This document shows, one piece after another, positions 19,036 through 26,245 of a stretch of DNA of 26,245 nucleotides. The first letter of the stretch is position 1; the number at the start of each line of letters is the position of its first letter. Source of the DNA: Priapulus caudatus (Eukaryota; Priapulida; Priapulimorpha; Priapulimorphida; Priapulidae). The DNA lies in NCBI RefSeq assembly GCF_000485595.1, contig NW_014577591.1, positions 1,288 to 27,532 on the forward strand, given 5' to 3'. The notes beneath the pieces are model-generated. The model worked only from the letters and a program-made list of their open reading frames with translations, searched no databases and was not told the DNA's origin. The position numbers and the translations under genes are program-made.

Positions 19036-19265
19036 GGATGACTGGGATAATGAGTGAGAAAGATGGATGATTGGAATAGAGTGGGAAATGTGGGGTGACG
19101 GTGATAACGAATGGCAAGGAGGGATGCCTAGGATAATGAGGTGGATAACTGGGATAACAAGTGCGAAAGTGTATGATTGAAATAACACGTGGGAAATGGG
19201 GGATGATTAGGATAATAAAAGGGAAAGAAGAGAAATTAAATAATGAGTAGGAATGGGAAAGGGGG
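19036..19265. repeat. 30-bp minisatellite, array B (diverged)
   Basis: It starts with GGGATGACTGGGATAATGAG and continues with seven or so diverged units that keep the GGATGA...GGATAAC..GGGAAA pattern. It belongs to the same family and orientation as array A at 18246-18380, but the copies are much less alike. Confidence 0.85.
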
Positions 19266-20570
19266 TTGAAGGGAGTCGGAAAGGGTGTGATATGTGAAGC
19301 ACTGTATATATGCAGATTCGCATCGTTCGCACGTGTTGCTGAAATAATGCTTCCACTGTCTTCCATTCGCTGCGCATCTTTGACCTTGCTGTGTGAAGAA
19401 TTTAGGGGAGTTTCGTTGCCTTAATTGCCCGAGGATTGCGGGATTTTTACGGAGCTAGCGCCCTGACGTCTCCCACGTGTGCCTCCACGAGTAACCAACC
19501 CATCCACTCACGTTCTTATGCAATCCGTCGGGTGTGAAAGCACAGCGGACGTGCAGACTGGCGCGTGCGCGTGCTGTACGGGGTAGAGGTACGTCCACTG
19601 CTGCCTGCAAGACACCGCGTTCTACTCTCTCACGCAGAAAAAACCCACGCGAGATATTTCGGCTGGCGCAACGCGGGCCCCTGTCTACTTAGTTACTTCG
19701 TTAAAATGTGTGAGTGCATACGTTAATGATGTCTGCCAAGATACCGTTGGCATGGTAGGTCATTGAAATGAAGCAGTTAGGTCCATAGTGCAACATGTCA
19801 CTACTAAAACTAGAACGTAGTTAGTTTTCACATTTTAGTGTTGGTTTTGTGCCTAATTATGGTTATCATCTGTAATTGTTAATATTATATTATCGTAGAG
19901 TTTACCACCAGACCTACTCAGTAATTTTAATATAAATGCATATTCTGCACATTTCTTCCCTACCCCTAGCCGACAATCTTAACCCTAGCGCTAAACTTAC
20001 CTAAAACTAACCATAAATCATCTTGTAAAATAAATTATCGGGTAATAAAATGATGCGCGGGAGCAGCAGAGGTTATGGTGTAATTGCATGTTAGTTGTTC
20101 ACACATCAAGGAACAGAGATCCAATGGGGTGTAAAGATACGATAATATAACCCAGTATAATATCAGCTATGGCTGCCGAACAGCGTGCAGTAGAGAGTCT
20201 TGTTCAAGACTATAGGTTGTGCTATCGTATCTAGCAGGCGGAGGCGCAGGTGGAGGTGGTGTTCGTCTGGGAATCGTGGTGCGTACGTGCGTAAGCCACA
20301 GCCTCGCAGCCACAGATGCTGCTCGCGCATGCGTCGCGGTGTGCCAATGTTTGAACACGTGGCGTCTCTCTCTTTCTCTCTCTCTCTCTCTCGTTCCCGC
20401 CCGCGCACAAAATTCTCTAAAGCTGTGGCACCGCGGTGTAATGAACTCGTAACTAGCTACTAGTGAGAGAAGAGAGCCGATTCTACACACGAACACGCGT
20501 ATGTTACGCCGGTTGTCGGGGCGGTATCGTTAGGACGTGTGATTTAGTGAAACTAGTTAGTGCTTCAACG
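19266..20570. other. Intergenic DNA upstream of P4HA, no gene recognised
   Basis: This stretch contains a GC-rich part near 19440-19690, an AT-rich part near 19790-20050 and a (TC)n run at 20364-20392. A 5' untranslated exon or promoter of P4HA could lie here, but no splice or promoter signal is decisive. Confidence 0.45.
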
Positions 20571-21247
20571 GGGAGGATTTATGTGTGGAGGATGAGAGAG
20601 ATGTGAACGGTATGCAGCTGTGATTGGCTTCAGAGAGGAGAGTGAGGAGGAGGACGAAGAGGGAGATGTGAGTGGCATGCAACTGTGTTGTAATTCAGAG
20701 AGGAGGCTGAAGAGGATGAGGGAAATGTGAGTGGTATGCTACTGTGTTAGGATTCAGAAAGGAGGATGAGGAGGATGAGGGAGATGTGAGTAGCGCATGC
20801 AACTGTGTTGTAATTCAGAGAGGAGGCTGAAGAGGATGAGGGAAATGTGAGTGGCATGTTACTATGTATGGATTCAGAAAGGAGGGTAAGAAGGAGGATG
20901 AGGGGGGTGTGAGTGGCTTTATACTGCTAGTGATTGGCTTCAGAGAGGAAGGTCAGGAGGAGGATGAGGGAAATGTGTGCGGCATGCTATTGTGTTTGGT
21001 ATCAGAGTGAAGGCTGAGAAAGAGGATGAGGGAAATGTGAGTGACATGCTACTCTCTGGCTTCAGAGAGGAGAGTGAGGAGGAGGAGGAGGGAGATATGA
21101 GTAGCATGCTTCTGTGTTTGGCTTTAGAGAGGAAGGTGAGGAGGAGGAGGAGGGAGATATGAGTAGCATGCTTCTGTGTTTGGCTTTAGAGAGGAAGGTG
21201 AGGAGGAGGATGAGGGAAATGTGAGTAGCATGCTTCTGTGTTAGGAT
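20571..21247. repeat. ~60-bp minisatellite, 11 copies, just upstream of P4HA
   Basis: The unit is GGCTTCAGAGAGGAAGGTGA, then GGAGGAGGATGAGGGAAATG, then TGAGTGGCATGCTACTGTGTTT. GATGAGGGAAATGTGAG-like markers fall near 20590, 20655, 20716, 20775, 20836, 20898, 20962, 21025, 21085, 21146 and 21209. Two identical stretches about 120 bp apart (from 20689 and 20809) suggest a dimeric higher-order step. The last two units are almost identical, indicating recent expansion. A short frame here encodes acidic Glu/Arg repeats and is not considered a gene. The array ends about 170 bp before the P4HA start codon. Confidence 0.93.
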
Positions 21248-21302
21248 GCCAAAAGTGTCCTTCATGTATAGGTTCTATAGAGTTGTCAGCTGTGTGTACG
21301 CC

Positions 21303-21379
21303 GCGCGTGTGCAGTGTGTGTGCGTGTGCGTGTGCGTGTGCGTGTGCGTGCGTGTGTGTATATATAATATATATATATT
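21303..21379. repeat. (GTGTGC)n and (TA)n microsatellites before P4HA exon 1
   Basis: GTGTGC hexamers run to about 21358 and are followed by a TATATAATATATATATA stretch. The TA part lies about 40-60 bp upstream of the start codon and could serve as a TATA element. The following pyrimidine run could instead belong to a 3' splice site. Confidence 0.9.
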
Positions 21380-21419
21380 CTCTTTTTCGGGCAGAATAAC
21401 CGTGACTGACCACGTTAGG

Positions 21420-21592
21420 ATGGCTGCGCCAGTTGTGATGTGCCTACTGATGTGTCTGCTAGGGGGCGCCACCGCTGAGCTGTTCACGGCGATGGCCGAC
21501 ATGGAGCACCTGGTGGCGGCGGAGAAAGCCGTCGTCGACGTCCTCTCCGATTACATCCGCCAGGAGGAGCTGCGGCTCTCGCAGCTAAAGAG
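21420..21592 (+). CDS. P4HA: P4HA coding exon 1: signal peptide and start of N-terminal domain
   Basis: ATG at 21420 opens MAAPVVMCLLMCLLGGATA, a classical hydrophobic signal peptide with small residues at the cleavage point, followed by ELFTAMADMEHL. The rest (EKAVVDVLSDYIRQEELRL) is the helical start of the P4H N-terminal domain. In vertebrate P4HA the matching segment is a paired-helix dimerisation region. The exon ends AAG AG | GTAAGA at 21592, phase 2. Upstream in-frame methionines lie within the GTGTGC repeat and give no signal peptide, so 21420 is the better start. A TTCTCTTTTTCGGGCAG acceptor-like string ends at 21394, so the exon may begin at 21395 with a short 5' untranslated part. 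Confidence 0.93.
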
Positions 21593-24500
21593 GTAAGAAG
21601 GGCAGGTGGGCGGGCGAGAGGATGGCGAGAGATGCACAGGCTGGAGGGCGAGTGGGCAGGTGGTGGGGGGGCACATACTTTTGGTATGTGGGGGAGAGAT
21701 TTGCTGTGTGGATGAGAGTTTTGCTATGTGGGGGAGTTTTTATATAGAGGGGAATTTTGCTATTTGGGGAGAGTTTTGCTATTTGGGGGGGAGCTTTGCT
21801 ATGTGAGGGAAAGTTTTGCTATAAGGGGGAGTTTTTGCTATGTGGGGCAAAGTTTTGCTATAAGGGGGAGTTTTTGCTATGTGGGGAAGAGTTTTGCTAT
21901 TTGGGGAGAGTTTCGCTATTTGGGGGAGAGTTTTGCTATTAAGGGGAAGTATTTTCGCGTATAATCAAAGCTGCGAAATTGAAATAGGCTAGTGTCAGGC
22001 TTTACTGTAGCTGCGTGACATGCTACAATGCACTTCCCAGCGGTGACTGCACGGGTGCTAGGAATCTATCCCACTGTATGTTATTCACATAGGAGAATTT
22101 AAAATGAGAGTATTGAACCCTGCCGCTGGTTTGTCTTATCTTCTCATTTATCAGAGAAACTGGTTTGCGCCACTTAAAAAGTGTTACGGCTCTATGTTAC
22201 GCTGTCAGTTATCGAATTAAGCATCTCATAAGCATTAATATCGCAGCACTGCGTGGCGATTGCCGGTATTAGCGTTGAGTTGCTTCGACACAAGTGCTTC
22301 GCTGTTCTCTGGTTTTCGTCGCTAGGGATCTAAAGCGATTCTTCGTTGGCATGGACAAAATAGCTGGGAGGATAGCATTGATCTGGCTTTGCGGAAAACA
22401 TACGCGAGGTGATATGTCGAAAAGAAACGTGGAATCCAAATTTCGTGTTGCGTTATCGAGCGAATGTAGTGCCGGTCTACACGCCCTGCTGTGTACCCCA
22501 GGTGGCGCTGCTGGTCAGCGCGATATGGTTCGCTGTTTTCGCCAAATTGTCACGCACGTCTATTGTTCATTCACCTAGCGGCTGAACCGGGGTCCTGGTG
22601 AACTAGAGAGTTGTGGAATTTGAATTGGCATTTCAATCGATAATGATCTAGGGAAAGTGAGCTATTGTTGTGTGTCGTCCTGAGAAAGTTCTTGTAGTTG
22701 AGCTCGTGTCTATCTTGTCTGCGCGGCGATAAAATTTGCTTGCGAGAGTTTGTTTGTTAGTCGTGTATCAAAATCGAATTGAATCATGACATGAGGTAGC
22801 ATTGCTATTACATGTTTGGTGTGTGGTGGCTAGTTAACCATTAACCATATTAACCATTAACCATTAACCATTAATGGTTAACCATTAACCATTCAGCATT
22901 AACCATTAACCACTATTAACCATTACTAGCCAGCTGGCTGTTTACTATCTACAGCCTTCATGTTGTTGTTGTCGTTGTTGTTGTTGTTATTATTATTAGC
23001 TCATCTGACATAGTCAGATGCAGCTTGTAGAATCGCATGATTGTCCGTCCGTCCGTCCGTCCTTCGTCGGTCCGTCCGTCTGTCAACAGTTGGGCACAAA
23101 TCTTAACCGCTCCACGTACGGTCACGATATTTGGCACATTGGGGGGGATCGTCAAAACGAGTTGGGATGTCGAAGCTGGGGGTCAAAGGTCAAAGGTCAA
23201 GAGGTGTAAAAGAAGGGGGAACATTCACTCCTTAACTTAAGGTATAGGGAGGAAATGCAGAATTGCGGCACAAATCTAAACGGCTCGACCTAGGCTCGTG
23301 ATAGTTGGTGTATAGCATCATGGTAGGAAAAGCCATCACTGTGCCGAAATTGGAGGTCACAGGTCAAAGGTCAATGGGCACAGGGCAGATTTTAGACATT
23401 TTCTGAGGACATGGTCTGACGGAGCGATTGAAAAACTTTTTTGTTTCAGCGGTGACCTAGCATTTTTATGGCATTATTGAAAGGACCATGAAATCTACTT
23501 TCTGCTGACATGCGAAGAGTAAGTGTCAGATAACCTTTTGATCCTCAAGAGGAGGGTTAAACATGGATTTGTTGACTGTCTGTTAGAAAGAATTTGACTG
23601 CCGGGTTTGCTAGTAGAATCTATACATGCCTGGATGTATGAGGCTACAATGTCACAGTGAAATTTCAAAAGCTAAATTTGGTTAAAGAAGGTTTATGCTC
23701 CTTAAATCGTATAATTTCTATGGCATTCTGTACTGTCAGTATGTTACATGTAACGTATGCCACTGCCAGTGGCTACTGCCAGTGCATGTGTTGGTGGTAC
23801 TGTGTAGTTTTTGCCTGTGTTAATTGGTTACAGGTGGCAGCTCTCTATTGCAGCCTGTAGGCTTGCGTAGGTAAATGGATGAGTGCTTATCTATTCTGTC
23901 TTGCAAATAGTTGTTGCTACTACGTACGATAGGAGCTTCCATCTTTAATCTGAAGACACTTAAACGTACGCGCCATCTCGTGGCAACTTTCATAACGATC
24001 CCAACGAACATTCCTTTGAGAAGGTTCCTGATACCTTCATGCCTTCCACTGTTTCGGCGCGTGTGTGAACACATCTGGGTCCAACAGGGTTTACTAGAAT
24101 CCCACCACTCCACCACAGAGTCACCGCAGTTGACGTTAGATGAGCGCTGTCGCTCCGCGGCACTTGTTATTATTATTATCAAAATAACTATCACAGCGCT
24201 ATTAATAACTATGTTGTGTGTGCTAGCAGCCTTTATTAACGACGTGACTCAGCATTAATCATTCCATCATCTCGATTACATCTGTGGAGAGCGCTAGTGT
24301 AATATCTGTTTACTAAACTGCATAACTCCTTATCGACACCTTCGTCCTCGCCATCAATATTGCTAAAGACGCGGCTCGTTAATTACTCTTGTCGCAGCCT
24401 CACCGCTGCGTTTGCGATGAAGAACCGTGAGGCGGCTCAGAAGCCGGCTGAGTTCCTTGCGAACCCGGTCAACTCATTTCTGCTGGTCAAGCGACTGACC

Positions 24501-26106
24501 GCCGACTGGGAGAGCATCGAAGTCCTGCTGCACTCTGGCCAGGCCGACGGTGAGTCGGCCCGTGGGGCGAGGAGCCATGAATAGTGATGGGAATCGGTTG
24601 GAATTTCATCATCCATCATCGGTTGCACCCAACTGATCGATGATCGAAGATAATCGGTTGAATGTTATTGATCGCGGCTACCAGATATTGAAATATCATA
24701 GATCATATAATTCAGTATTTTTTATAATACAACATTCTAAAAGCTATGTTACAGTATTATGCTTATGCTTGGTGTACGTTATATTTACTGTCTACAAGGT
24801 GTAAAGTAACCAAAAAAACGTACAAAAATAAAATAAAGAGTCATTTCATCAATGTTTGCAAATTTTATTTTAAATTAAAAAAAAGATTATTTATTTTCAT
24901 AATCGAGCGTTTAGTCGGTTGCTGCAAACGACTGAATTTTGATTATAATCGATCATCAAGACATCACTAGCCGGGAATGAATAAAAAAAATTACAAAAAT
25001 TGATTAATTAATTAAATAAGTTCATAACTCTGATCATTGTTTCTACTGGTAGCATTTTTGTAGTCGTGGTTATACGTCTTCATAGCTCGCTACGTTTACC
25101 CTGCGTAAAGTCAACTACTCGTAGCATGGCACAGGCTGTGTTTCCCCTGAATAACATCATCTACGTAGTCTTGGTTCTAACTTTGTAGCGTTGCACTTCG
25201 TTCCTCCCTCTCCCCCCAGTAACTTCATGCTTGTAGTTGGAGTGCTGGCTTGTTTCATGCTTCCTTTCCCCCTCGACAGCTCTCGCACAAAACCTGACGG
25301 CGTACACGGAAAACTTCCCGACGAAGGAGGACCTGAAGGGAGCGGCTACGGCGCTGTTCCGGCTGCAGGACACATACCGCCTCAACACGGCCGATCTCGC
25401 AATGGGGCGCGTGCCCGGCACGACGTCGTTCCCAGAGCTGCTCGGTGAGTCGCGCGGAGAATAGAGGGCGCCGCGCTTGCCCCGGCACGATGTCGTGCCC
25501 AGAGCTGCTCGGTGAGTCCCGCGGAGAATAGAGGGCGCCGCGCTTTCCCCGGCACGACGTCGTTCCCAGAGCTGCTCGGTGAGTCCCGCGGAGAATAGAG
25601 GTCATTGCTGGCATGAGTCGGAGTGTGACGCATCATTAGTGATGATTCAATCTGTAAGCCTTACTCCTGTAACACCCATACATGTACCCCCATGCATCTT
25701 TAACCCCACGCACCTGTACTCCCACACTTTTAACCCCCCACACATTTAACCCCACGCACCTGTACTCCCACACTTTTAACCCCCCACACCTTTAACCCCA
25801 CGCACCTGTACCCCCACACCTTTTGACCCCACACATGTACCACCACACCTTTAATGCCACACCTATAGCCCTCACACCTGTAATCAACACCTGTAACTCC
25901 CGCACCTGTAACTCTCGATCGTTAACGCCGGTGTTCTGCTTACAGGTGACGAGTGTTTTGAGATAGGTAAGATCGCATATAACTCCGGCGACCACTACCA
26001 CACAGTGATGTGGATGGAGGAAGCCATGAAGCGCATACAGGATGACGACGTTGCGAGCCGCGCAGAGATTCTCGAGTATCTCGCCTTCTCCATCTTCATG
26101 GTCGAC
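21420..26106 (+). CDS. P4HA: Collagen prolyl 4-hydroxylase subunit alpha, 5' part (four exons, spliced)
   Basis: The product is the alpha subunit of the ER-lumenal collagen prolyl 4-hydroxylase. This Fe(II)/2-oxoglutarate dioxygenase acts with protein disulfide isomerase as an alpha2-beta2 complex and hydroxylates proline in X-Pro-Gly repeats. Coding parts are 21420-21592, 24398-24549, 25280-25444 and 25946-26106. Splice phases 2, 1, 1 and 0 join them without a break into about 217 residues. Visible parts are a signal peptide (about residues 1-19), the P4H N-terminal domain (about 20-160) and the start of the peptide-substrate-binding TPR domain (from the exon 3/4 junction). Spacing between the QLK and PVNSF motifs equals that of the vertebrate protein as I remember it. 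The catalytic domain (His-Asp-His, Lys) is not in the window. The gene is interrupted by the window edge, not truncated by mutation. Confidence 0.94.
21682..21951. repeat. ~20-bp minisatellite, about 12 copies, in P4HA intron 1
   Basis: The unit is GAGTTTTGCTATTTGGGGGA with variants tatgtg and tataag. Alternation of tataaggggg and tatgtgggg units between 21820 and 21890 shows a 40-bp dimeric pattern. It begins about 90 bp after the exon 1 donor. The G-runs of four to seven bases every 20 bp could support G-quadruplexes on the + (sense) strand. Confidence 0.92.
22827..22932. repeat. AACCATT heptamer array flanked by an 8-bp inverted repeat
   Basis: About 12 copies of the TTAACCA/AACCATT heptamer, with a few interruptions and one inverted turn (ccattaatggttaacc near 22870). 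The array is enclosed by TGGCTAGT (22827-22834) and its exact complement ACTAGCCA (22925-22932). Confidence 0.85.
22961..22998. repeat. (TTG)n(TTA)n trinucleotide run
   Basis: TTG repeats with one GTC change pass into TTA repeats. The run directly precedes the 174-bp repeat element and, read on the - strand, could be the simple-sequence tail of a retroposed element. Confidence 0.92.
23000..23440. repeat. Interspersed repeat with duplicated ~174-bp unit
   Basis: It opens with the perfect palindrome CATCTGAC-ATA-GTCAGATG and a (GTCC)n run. Two 174-bp units follow. GGCACAAATCT is found at 23093 and 23267, and GGTCA...AGGTCAAAGGTCAA occurs at 23181 and 23355. Units also share the ACCGCTC/ACGGCTC and TCGTGATA/TCACGATA stretches. 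Repeats with (GTCC)n and stacked GGTCAAA motifs are, to my knowledge, dispersed in several marine invertebrate genomes, but I cannot name the family. Confidence 0.8.
23970..23983 (-). promoter_or_regulatory. CTCF-like motif in P4HA intron 1
   Basis: On the - strand the sequence is CCACGAGATGGCGC, which differs from the widely used CTCF core CCASYAGRKGGCRC at one position. A 14-bp near match can be chance, and CTCF use in this organism is unknown. Confidence 0.3.
24398..24549 (+). CDS. P4HA: P4HA coding exon 2: N-terminal domain
   Basis: The exon follows the acceptor CTCTTGTCGCAG. Its first base completes a Ser codon with the AG from exon 1. The translation runs LTAAFAMKNREAAQKP and then NPVNSFLLVKRLTADWESIE, ending SGQAD. 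The 'hPVNaF.l.kRl...W' block is a hallmark of the prolyl 4-hydroxylase alpha N-terminal domain (Pfam P4Ha_N). It ends GAC G | GTGAGT, phase 1. No indels are visible. Confidence 0.94.
24550..25279 (+). other. P4HA: P4HA intron 2
   Basis: The donor is GTGAGT at 24550. The acceptor is CCCCCTCGACAG, ending at 25279, with a strong pyrimidine tract before it. More than half of the 730-bp intron is the hAT-like MITE at 24582-24969. The remaining 24978-25279 shows only AT-rich and pyrimidine-rich unique sequence. Confidence 0.9.
24582..24969. mobile_element. 388-bp hAT-like MITE in P4HA intron 2
   Basis: The ends are TAGTGATGGGAATCGG on the left and, as reverse complement, TAGTGATGTCTTGATGATCG on the right. 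This gives an exact 8-bp terminal inverted repeat with subterminal ATCGAT/GATCATC-type repeats. The flanks gccatgaa (24574-24581) and gccgggaa (24970-24977) agree at 6 of 8 bases, as expected of an aged 8-bp hAT target duplication. The core is AT-rich without coding capacity. The insertion lies only 32 bp after the exon 2 donor. Confidence 0.83.
25280..25444 (+). CDS. P4HA: P4HA coding exon 3: end of N-terminal domain, linker
   Basis: Its first two bases complete an Ala codon (G|CT) with exon 2. The translation includes AQNLTAYTENFPTKEDLKGA and then ALFRLQDTYRLNTADLAMG, ending TTSFPELL. The N-L-T glycosylation sequon stands where vertebrate P4HA has its first sequon, and 'GAA.AL.RLQDTY.L.T' is a strong family signature. 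The exon ends CTG CTC G | GTGAGT, phase 1. The last 31 bases and the donor are repeated twice more downstream (25481-25511 and 25548-25578). Confidence 0.94.
25414..25601 (+). repeat. 67-bp tandem repeat spanning exon 3 end and splice donor, 2.8 copies
   Basis: Units start at 25414, 25481 and 25548 with CCCGGCACGA(C/T)GTCGT. Each carries CCCAGAGCTGCTCG|GTGAGT and GCGGAGAATAGAGG. The period is 67 bp and the copies differ at only a few bases. Exon sequence and intron sequence were therefore duplicated together. Confidence 0.97.
25445..25945 (+). other. P4HA: P4HA intron 3 with two extra splice donors
   Basis: The donor is GTGAGT at 25445, with repeat copies of the same donor context at 25512 and 25579. 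The acceptor TGTTCTGCTTACAG ends at 25945. In the exon 3 frame, a TAG stop follows shortly after the first donor (reading GESRGE then stop). Use of either downstream donor would therefore terminate translation. The rest of the intron is mostly the ACCCCCACACCT-type repeat. Confidence 0.88.
25665..25912. repeat. CCCCACACCTGTA-type minisatellite in intron 3
   Basis: Imperfect units of about 15 bp recur: CACCTGTACTCCCACAC and TTTAACCCCACGCACC. A longer unit of about 50 bp (from near 25701, again near 25750) is almost exact, showing nested duplication. The strand is strongly C-rich and pyrimidine-biased. Confidence 0.85.
25946..26106 (+). CDS. P4HA: P4HA coding exon 4: start of peptide-substrate-binding domain
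   Basis: GT completes a Gly codon with exon 3. The translation starts DECFEIGKIAYNSGDHYHTV and continues MWMEEAMKRIQDD, then EILEYLAFSIFMVD. The 'dcf.lGk.ay...dyyht..Wm..A' segment is the first TPR-like helix pair of the peptide-substrate-binding domain that docks the collagen chain. The exon ends GTC GAC | GTGAGT at 26106, phase 0, so the next exon starts on a codon boundary outside the window. Confidence 0.93.
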
Positions 26107-26120
26107 GTGAGTGCCTGCCT

Positions 26121-26151
26121 CCTTCTCTCTTTCTCTCTTTTTTTCTCTCTG

Positions 26152-26214
<63 letters not shown>

Positions 26215-26245
26215 CGCTCTCGTTGTCACACTCTCTCTCTCTCCC
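26121..26245. repeat. (CT)n microsatellite at window end, P4HA intron 4
   Basis: Long CT repeats start about 15 bp after the exon 4 donor and run to the window edge with few interruptions. The opposite strand reads Arg-Glu repeats and is not a gene. Confidence 0.96.

Larger units (their letters stand above)
21593..24397 (+). other. P4HA: P4HA intron 1
   Basis: The donor is GTAAGA at 21593. The acceptor is CTCTTGTCGCAG, ending at 24397. The 2.8-kb intron contains the 20-bp minisatellite (21682-21951), a heptamer array (22827-22932), a trinucleotide run (22961-22998), a duplicated 174-bp repeat (23000-23440) and a CTCF-like motif (23970-23983). The unique parts 21952-22826 and 23441-24397 hold nothing recognisable. 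The 94-codon frame at 22294-22578 has no known domain. Confidence 0.88.

Noticed and set aside
20977-21162. Acidic Glu-rich frame across the 60-bp repeat
   Set aside because: The frame follows the repeat and is broken by stop codons in other units, since the units vary in length.
25446-25636. Extra P4HA mini-exons from the repeated FPELL segments
   Set aside because: Downstream copies have donors but no separate acceptors before them, and reading through meets a TAG; they look like a tandem duplication, not exons.
25792-26229. 145-codon - strand frame with Arg-Glu repeats
   Set aside because: It is antisense to P4HA exon 4 plus the CT microsatellite.

Overview
This is animal nuclear genomic DNA. 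There are no operon-like gene rows. Most of the sequence is non-coding and crowded with microsatellites, minisatellites and transposon remnants. The only convincing host gene is split into short exons with consensus GT/AG splice sites. That gene is the 5' part of a collagen prolyl 4-hydroxylase alpha subunit (P4HA) on the + strand. Four coding exons are visible, at 21420-21592, 24398-24549, 25280-25444 and 25946-26106. Their phases match exactly and give about 217 residues: a signal peptide, the N-terminal dimerisation domain and the start of the peptide-substrate-binding (TPR) domain. The catalytic 2-oxoglutarate/Fe(II) domain must lie beyond the right edge. The gene and repeat style fit a marine invertebrate, perhaps a lophotrochozoan, but the sequence alone does not fix the taxon.

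Layout. 1-2780: a 0.7-kb degenerate TATC microsatellite, AT-rich unique DNA, a CA-repeat block, and a small AT-rich tandem repeat. 2780-11900: a 9-kb GC-rich block. Its left part (2780-6500) has no recognisable gene but holds a long hairpin, a 151-bp tandem repeat and a 43-45-bp tandem repeat. Its right part (about 6580-11140) is a heavily frameshifted Ty3/Gypsy-type retrotransposon on the - strand, in the order gag, protease, reverse transcriptase, RNase H, integrase. No LTR pair was recognised.

11900-20570: mostly AT-rich intergenic DNA. It holds a 20-bp GC/AT alternating minisatellite, a (TG)n block, a 114-bp AT-rich tandem repeat, a 168-bp MITE with hAT-like 8-bp target duplications, a 66-bp tandem repeat, a purine-only tract, and two arrays of one 30-bp minisatellite family. 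20570-26245: the P4HA locus. An eleven-copy ~60-bp minisatellite lies just upstream of exon 1. Intron 1 contains a 20-bp minisatellite, a heptamer array and a 174-bp duplicated repeat. Intron 2 carries a 388-bp hAT-like MITE. The end of exon 3, including its splice donor, is present three times in tandem.

No new multi-gene system is visible. The most unusual points are the tandem triplication of an exon edge with its splice donor in P4HA, the clustering of minisatellites around that gene, and the structured tandem repeats in the GC-rich block beside the decayed retrotransposon.
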